Source: Mycogone perniciosa (Eukaryota; Ascomycota; Sordariomycetes; Hypocreales; Hypocreaceae). From it: a DNA stretch of 64,000 nt. The notes below the pieces were generated by a model, which saw only the letters and a program-made list of their open reading frames with translations, searched no databases and had not been told where the DNA came from. Of this stretch, positions 62,490-64,000 are shown piece after piece. Position 1 is the stretch's first letter. The number at the start of each line of letters is the position of its first letter. A program made the translations under genes and the position numbers. The DNA is taken from contig JAOALB010000136.1 of NCBI GenBank assembly GCA_025331125.1, forward strand, positions 1 to 64,000. Direction: 5' to 3'.

Positions 62490-64000
62490 AATAATTAGTT
62501 AATTATATTTTTTATAATTAAAGAGAGTATATAAATTAATATTTATTTATATTATACTAATATATAGAATATATAGCTTTAATAGGAATATTAAAAAAGA
62601 TTATTTTTAATTTTTTATTTCTTTATTAACTTTATACCTACTAATACGTGTATTAAAGCCCTTTTTTAGCAGCGCTTTAAGCACTTTAAAGCACTATTAA
62701 ACTTAATAAATATATAGTTACTAGAATAAAATATATATAAGTATAGGAAACTATTTAATTTTAGCTTAAAAGCTACTTGCTATAAAAGGTATACCCTATT
62801 ACTATAATAACTAATTACCTAAAGCTTTCTACCCTTTATACGCTTCTATATAAAAGGCATTATTATTACAGCTATTTAAAATAGCTACCTTTTTAATATA
62901 AATTAAATCCTCCTCTTTTAGTAAATTAAAGTAAAGGCGTAATGCCTTTTTATATTAAATTACCATTTAATTATATTAGCTTATAAATATATATAAAAAT
63001 ATATATATTTATTTAATTATTACTTTTATTTACAGCTTAAAAAAGCCGGTATATAATTAATGCAAGCACTAAATAACCATAAAGTATATAATTAATTAAA
63101 ATAATATAATAAAAGTAAAGAAAAAATATATTAAAAAGTATATTAATAGTTACTATTAAAATAAATAATATACTACTAAAAGCAGGTAATAGTAATACAC
63201 TAAAAGAAATCTCTTTTACTAGCAATTATTGACTTTAAATAACCTTTATAAAGAGGGGATAATAGTATAGTAGCAGGGGCAGCTGCAAGAGTAAAGGTAA
63301 AAGTAAAGACTGTTATAGGAGCAGCTGTAGTAGGAGCAGTAATTAAAGCAGCAGCAGTAATAACAGGGGCAAAGGCCAGAGTAGGAGTAGGAGTAGTAAT
63401 AGGAGCTGTAAAAGTAAAAGGAGGAGCTAATAAAGACGCCGCAGCGCGCAGTTTAGCGAAGGCTTCCTTATAATTCCTAATAAGCCTTAACTTAAAATAA
63501 AAGAAAGGCTAAATAACTAGACTAGCCAGCGCAGCAATAGAAACTAGACTAGCTAAAGCAGGAGTTAATATAAAAGCAATAGCTAGTATAAAAGTAATAA
63601 AAGGCATAGCCGCCTAAAGACAATTAATGCTATAATAAGCTACCTTTAAGGGGCAACTGCAACTATACTTAATTAAAAAGGTATTCTTATTTTATAATTT
63701 TATTATTAGCTAATAAAAACGCACTATAAAAAGAATATATAAAAAGTATAATATTTACTAAAGCTATATTAATACTATTAATACTATTATTAATAATAAT
63801 AATAATAATATTAATAATTAAAGAAAAAAAGTAAAAAATAAAGCTAAAAGACAGTTAATATATTTATTTTAACTATTTAAAATCAATTTATATACTTAAA
63901 GAGCTTTATTATGTAACTTCCTATTATTATAAATTAATAATAGCTATAGTATTTATATCGCTTTTACTTTAATAATAGAATATTAATATATATTTATAAT
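62490..64000 (+). other. Long copia tail with Ala/Val/Lys-rich block
   Basis: About 1.5 kb between RNase H and the edge, matching 9,640-11,160 in reverse. The block 63,240-63,650 reads in the element sense as AGAAARVKVKVKTVIGAAVV and similar text and is rich in gca/gta/aaa codons. It keeps GC-rich words (gacgccgcagcgcgcag). Copia elements usually end soon after RNase H, so the tail may hold a lost accessory ORF or structural repeat. Confidence 0.5.

Larger units (their letters stand above)
57169..64000 (+). mobile_element. Ty1/copia element, plus strand, runs off window
   Basis: 5' LTR, half-tRNA primer site, then gag-pre-integrase, integrase, RT and RNase H remnants in copia order. It is collinear with the minus-strand copia at 9,349-17,272 and lacks that copy's two E insertions. 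The 3' LTR must lie just beyond the window. It is less mutated than the other copia copy, but stops still occur every few dozen codons. Confidence 0.85.

Noticed and set aside
63037..63225. 62-codon minus-strand hydrophobic frame
   Set aside because: AT-rich chance frame antisense to the copia tail, no start context or conservation.
1..64000. Mitochondrial origin, because of extreme A/T content
   Set aside because: Nested LTR retrotransposons, transition-biased sister copies and a spliceosomal-type intron indicate nuclear RIP-affected DNA; no mitochondrial genes or tRNAs seen.

Overview
The window looks like an AT-rich isochore of a filamentous ascomycete nuclear genome. It is dominated by LTR retrotransposons whose C and G have been almost entirely converted to T and A. 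Reading frames are shattered by TAA/TAG stops, and sister copies differ mainly by C-to-T and G-to-A transitions, as expected from repeat-induced point mutation (RIP). A plant-associated Dothideomycete of the Leptosphaeria type would fit the isochore-plus-effector layout. That species assignment is an inference; nothing here proves it.

Layout. 0-9.3 kb: nested pieces of two Ty3/gypsy families (here A, LTR about 400 bp; C, LTR 172 bp), a 172-bp solo LTR and an unassigned RIP-poor insert. 9.35-17.27 kb: a full-length Ty1/copia element on the minus strand with both LTRs, carrying two nested copies of a 390-bp repeat (family E). 17.7-23.2 kb: a gypsy C element on the minus strand. 25.6-26.9 kb: a compact element (F) with one decayed gag-like ORF. 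27-35.5 kb: AT-rich DNA in which I see no repeat relatives, interrupted at 30.7-32.7 kb by a GC-balanced island. 35.5-57.2 kb: gypsy A and C copies, further solo or partial LTRs and another minus-strand element (D). 57.2-64 kb: a second copia element on the plus strand, running off the right end.

The only gene that looks alive is in the GC-balanced island. It is a two-exon, 137-residue, cysteine-rich secreted protein at 30,813-31,284, an effector candidate. A 22-bp minisatellite lies just upstream. A solo LTR with a perfect 5-bp target duplication lies 70 bp after the stop codon. Broken coding remnants follow, one of which shares a short motif with exon 2. The island is bracketed, at about 5 kb on either side, by inverted copies of the F terminal repeat.

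Elsewhere the work is palaeontology. Gypsy RNase H and copia gag-pre-integrase, integrase, RT and RNase H signatures are still readable, but active-site aspartates have become asparagines and stops interrupt every domain. I found no tRNA, rRNA or CRISPR array.
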